This document shows positions 62,604 to 64,000 of a stretch of DNA of 64,000 bases, piece after piece. Positions within the stretch are counted from its first letter, which is position 1, and each line of letters begins with the position of its first letter. The notes below the pieces were generated by a model. It worked only from the letters and a program-made list of their open reading frames with translations, did not search any database and had not been told where the DNA came from. Made by a program: the position numbers and the translations under genes. The stretch covers positions 186,001 to 250,000 of the forward strand of contig NZ_NEJP01000004.1 in the NCBI RefSeq assembly GCF_002113125.1, written 5' to 3'. Origin of the DNA: Pseudomonas sp. B20(2017) (lineage in GTDB: Bacteria > Pseudomonadota > Gammaproteobacteria > Pseudomonadales > Pseudomonadaceae).

Positions 62604-63972
62604 CTGTCTGGATGACTTCCATTGGTTGAGGGGGAAGAGTGACCTCATCATTCTTTTTCAGGAAAACTTCAGCCTTTGTCGAGCCTGACACCGCCGAAGG
62701 GCAAAGGATGCTTTGCTCATCTGCCTGGGTCGGATATTCGGTCAGGTAAATACTTGAGTCATCGCTGTAACCGAAAATTGTCGCTACTGGCGTGCCGTCA
62801 GCTCGTGTCAGCTCGTAGTAACTGTGCAGCTGGAAAACCGCTACGGATGTTTTTTTCGCCGCGATGGTGAAGACTATCGGTGGGCGTGACTCCTCCCATC
62901 CGCTGGCCAATTCCTCAGTGTGAGTGAACTGTTTGTGCAAACGCGCGGAAAACCGCGTGGCACGGACATCGCTGAGTGCTGTGACAGGCCAGGCCTTTTC
63001 GATTTCGATGGAAGTCAGGCGGTTGAATATTTGCATTGCCGTCGCGTTTTGCGCTCGAGGTGCCGACCATTTCAACGTCTTGCGTTTGTCGGTGTCGTTG
63101 TGGTCGAACCCGATGAGCAGATACTGATCTGTTCGTTTCATTAGGTAAAACGGGGATTTGAGAAATTGTTCTCCGGCGGTTGTGTAATCCCTGACAGCGA
63201 ACCACGGAAGTCGAACAGTCTGAGTGGTCATTGCTGTTCCTGCGTCCGAAGGTACAGAGTGTTGGTTGAGCACGGGCGCTGCAGGCGCAGAGTCGGTCCG
63301 AACAGGGATCTGCATCCGTAAGGCATACGCAGCAATGTGAGTCGACGGTTTAGTGTGGCTCTGGACGCCGATGAAGGTTCCTGCAGCGAAGTAGATCTCA
63401 CCTGGCTCGGCCGTCGGCGGTTCGATGCTCCAGGCGCTGAAGTTTTGCGTAGCACCGCTCCCCTTGTCATTCCAGATCGAATCGCCAACTCTGGCTGCAA
63501 TGACCAGATCCTCACGGATGCAACGTACGACGTTGGACGAAGGTTTGCTGTGGTCATTGGAGCAGACCAGACCCAGCGCCACGTAGCCGACGGGAGCTAT
63601 CGGGCGCCATATCGATGTACGGGTCGAAATAGATGAGCCGGAATGTTTCCAGACAAGCTCAAAGTCATCGGGCCGCATCAGGGCTTTGCCACGAGAGGAC
63701 TCGATGCCTTCTGAGTCGCTTTCGCAGACAACGGCCGCAACGATCTCGCCGTTGATATCGGCACTGCTATGAATCGCGATATCGCCCAGCGGGAAGTATC
63801 CAGGTAATGCATCGGGCGCAGGCGTAGGGCGCCAGAATCCGGCAGGGCTTGAGCGTGAGCCTCTGGTTTCCCAGATTCGATGAAACTCCGTGGTAAAGCT
63901 GATCAGCAGGTTGTCGAGTTTGATGGGCTCCATCCGCTCGATTGGCTGGGATGTTTTTTCTTGAGTTTTCAT
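62584..63972 (-). CDS. Vps62-like protein
   Basis: 462-aa protein. Two similar repeats carry the Vps62/DUF946 signature: WRPTPAPDALPGYFPLGDIAI (about 47-67) and IWRPIAPVGYVALGLVC (about 119-136), each followed by an acidic WxDxGSGA-type stretch (SIWNDKGSGA; also NFSAWSIEPP and GTFIGV). Plant and bacterial members occur, sometimes in toxin-like contexts. No signal peptide seen. C-terminal ~200 residues are beta-rich with no recognised fold. Overlaps the binding-protein gene by 20 bases, tail to tail. Likely accessory. Confidence 0.7.
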   Translation of the reverse strand: MKTQEKTSQPIERMEPIKLDNLLISFTTEFHRIWETRGSRSSPAGFWRPTPAPDALPGYFPLGDIAIHSSADINGEIVAAVVCESDSEGIESSRGKALMRPDDFELVWKHSGSSISTRTSIWRPIAPVGYVALGLVCSNDHSKPSSNVVRCIREDLVIAARVGDSIWNDKGSGATQNFSAWSIEPPTAEPGEIYFAAGTFIGVQSHTKPSTHIAAYALRMQIPVRTDSAPAAPVLNQHSVPSDAGTAMTTQTVRLPWFAVRDYTTAGEQFLKSPFYLMKRTDQYLLIGFDHNDTDKRKTLKWSAPRAQNATAMQIFNRLTSIEIEKAWPVTALSDVRATRFSARLHKQFTHTEELASGWEESRPPIVFTIAAKKTSVAVFQLHSYYELTRADGTPVATIFGYSDDSSIYLTEYPTQADEQSILCPSAVSGSTKAEVFLKKNDEVTLPPQPMEVIQTATDTAP

Positions 63973-64000
63973 AAGTCAGTCCTGATAGAGAAGTGCTGCC

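Overview
The window is chromosomal DNA of a fluorescent Pseudomonas, most likely the P. fluorescens group. The support is high-GC coding with strong third-position bias, REP/REPIN repeats of the type found in that group, OprD-type porins, and a gene order that, from memory, follows the P. aeruginosa PAO1 stretch from pckA (about PA5192) down to hisF/hisA/hisH/hisB (about PA5140-5143). Accessory islands are inserted between these conserved blocks.

Layout. 1-5.1 kb: the 3' end of pckA, then an accessory patch with a ParE-type toxin and overlapping antitoxin, a GxSxG hydrolase flanked by two small paralogous genes, a secreted protein, and a 43-aa lipoprotein that is easy to miss. 5.3-21.3 kb: conserved housekeeping block with a RecQ helicase, 3-hydroxyacyl-CoA dehydrogenase plus thioesterase, glycine-zipper protein, FdhF/YdeP oxidoreductase with FdhD and a LysR regulator, BON-LysM protein, YrfG/NudE/CysQ, the DctB-DctD two-component system and RmlC. 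21.4-31.9 kb: a phosphotransferase-aminotransferase fusion, agmatine deiminase, a DsbA-like protein, an OprD porin with a promoter and terminator-like leader, and a tightly overlapping operon of a 2-oxoglutarate amino-acid hydroxylase, an acetyltransferase and an AzlCD exporter.

32-41 kb is the most mosaic part. It holds a PBECR2-like nuclease domain gene with a degraded upstream piece, a tautomerase/DsbA/SDR operon whose SDR lacks the catalytic Tyr, an orphan HicB antitoxin with a palindromic operator, a complete IS3-family element, and a decayed prophage (duplicated com genes, broken cytosine methyltransferase, broken baseplate gene, cut tail gene). The prophage lies between two copies of a 22-bp sequence, one of them next to tRNA-Thr(UGU).

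41-64 kb returns mostly to core genes: FkbM methyltransferase, a polar amino-acid ABC transporter operon with a SAM methyltransferase, GabP behind a sigma-54-type promoter, two tandem paralogous acidic proteins, a YhcG-type nuclease, tRNA-Phe(GAA), yggX-mutY-asmA, an OFA-family transporter, hisB-hisH-DUF2164-hisA-hisF, a solute-binding protein and a Vps62-like protein.

The most unusual observations are: (1) a leader element found upstream of two different small-protein genes, keeping a hairpin whose stem sequence differs between copies while pairing is kept; (2) the hydroxylase-GNAT-AzlCD operon with an inverted repeat that could mask its Shine-Dalgarno; (3) the hydrolase with flanking paralogous small genes; (4) the prophage remnant with duplicated com. 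All functions are read from the sequence and family knowledge; no database search was run.
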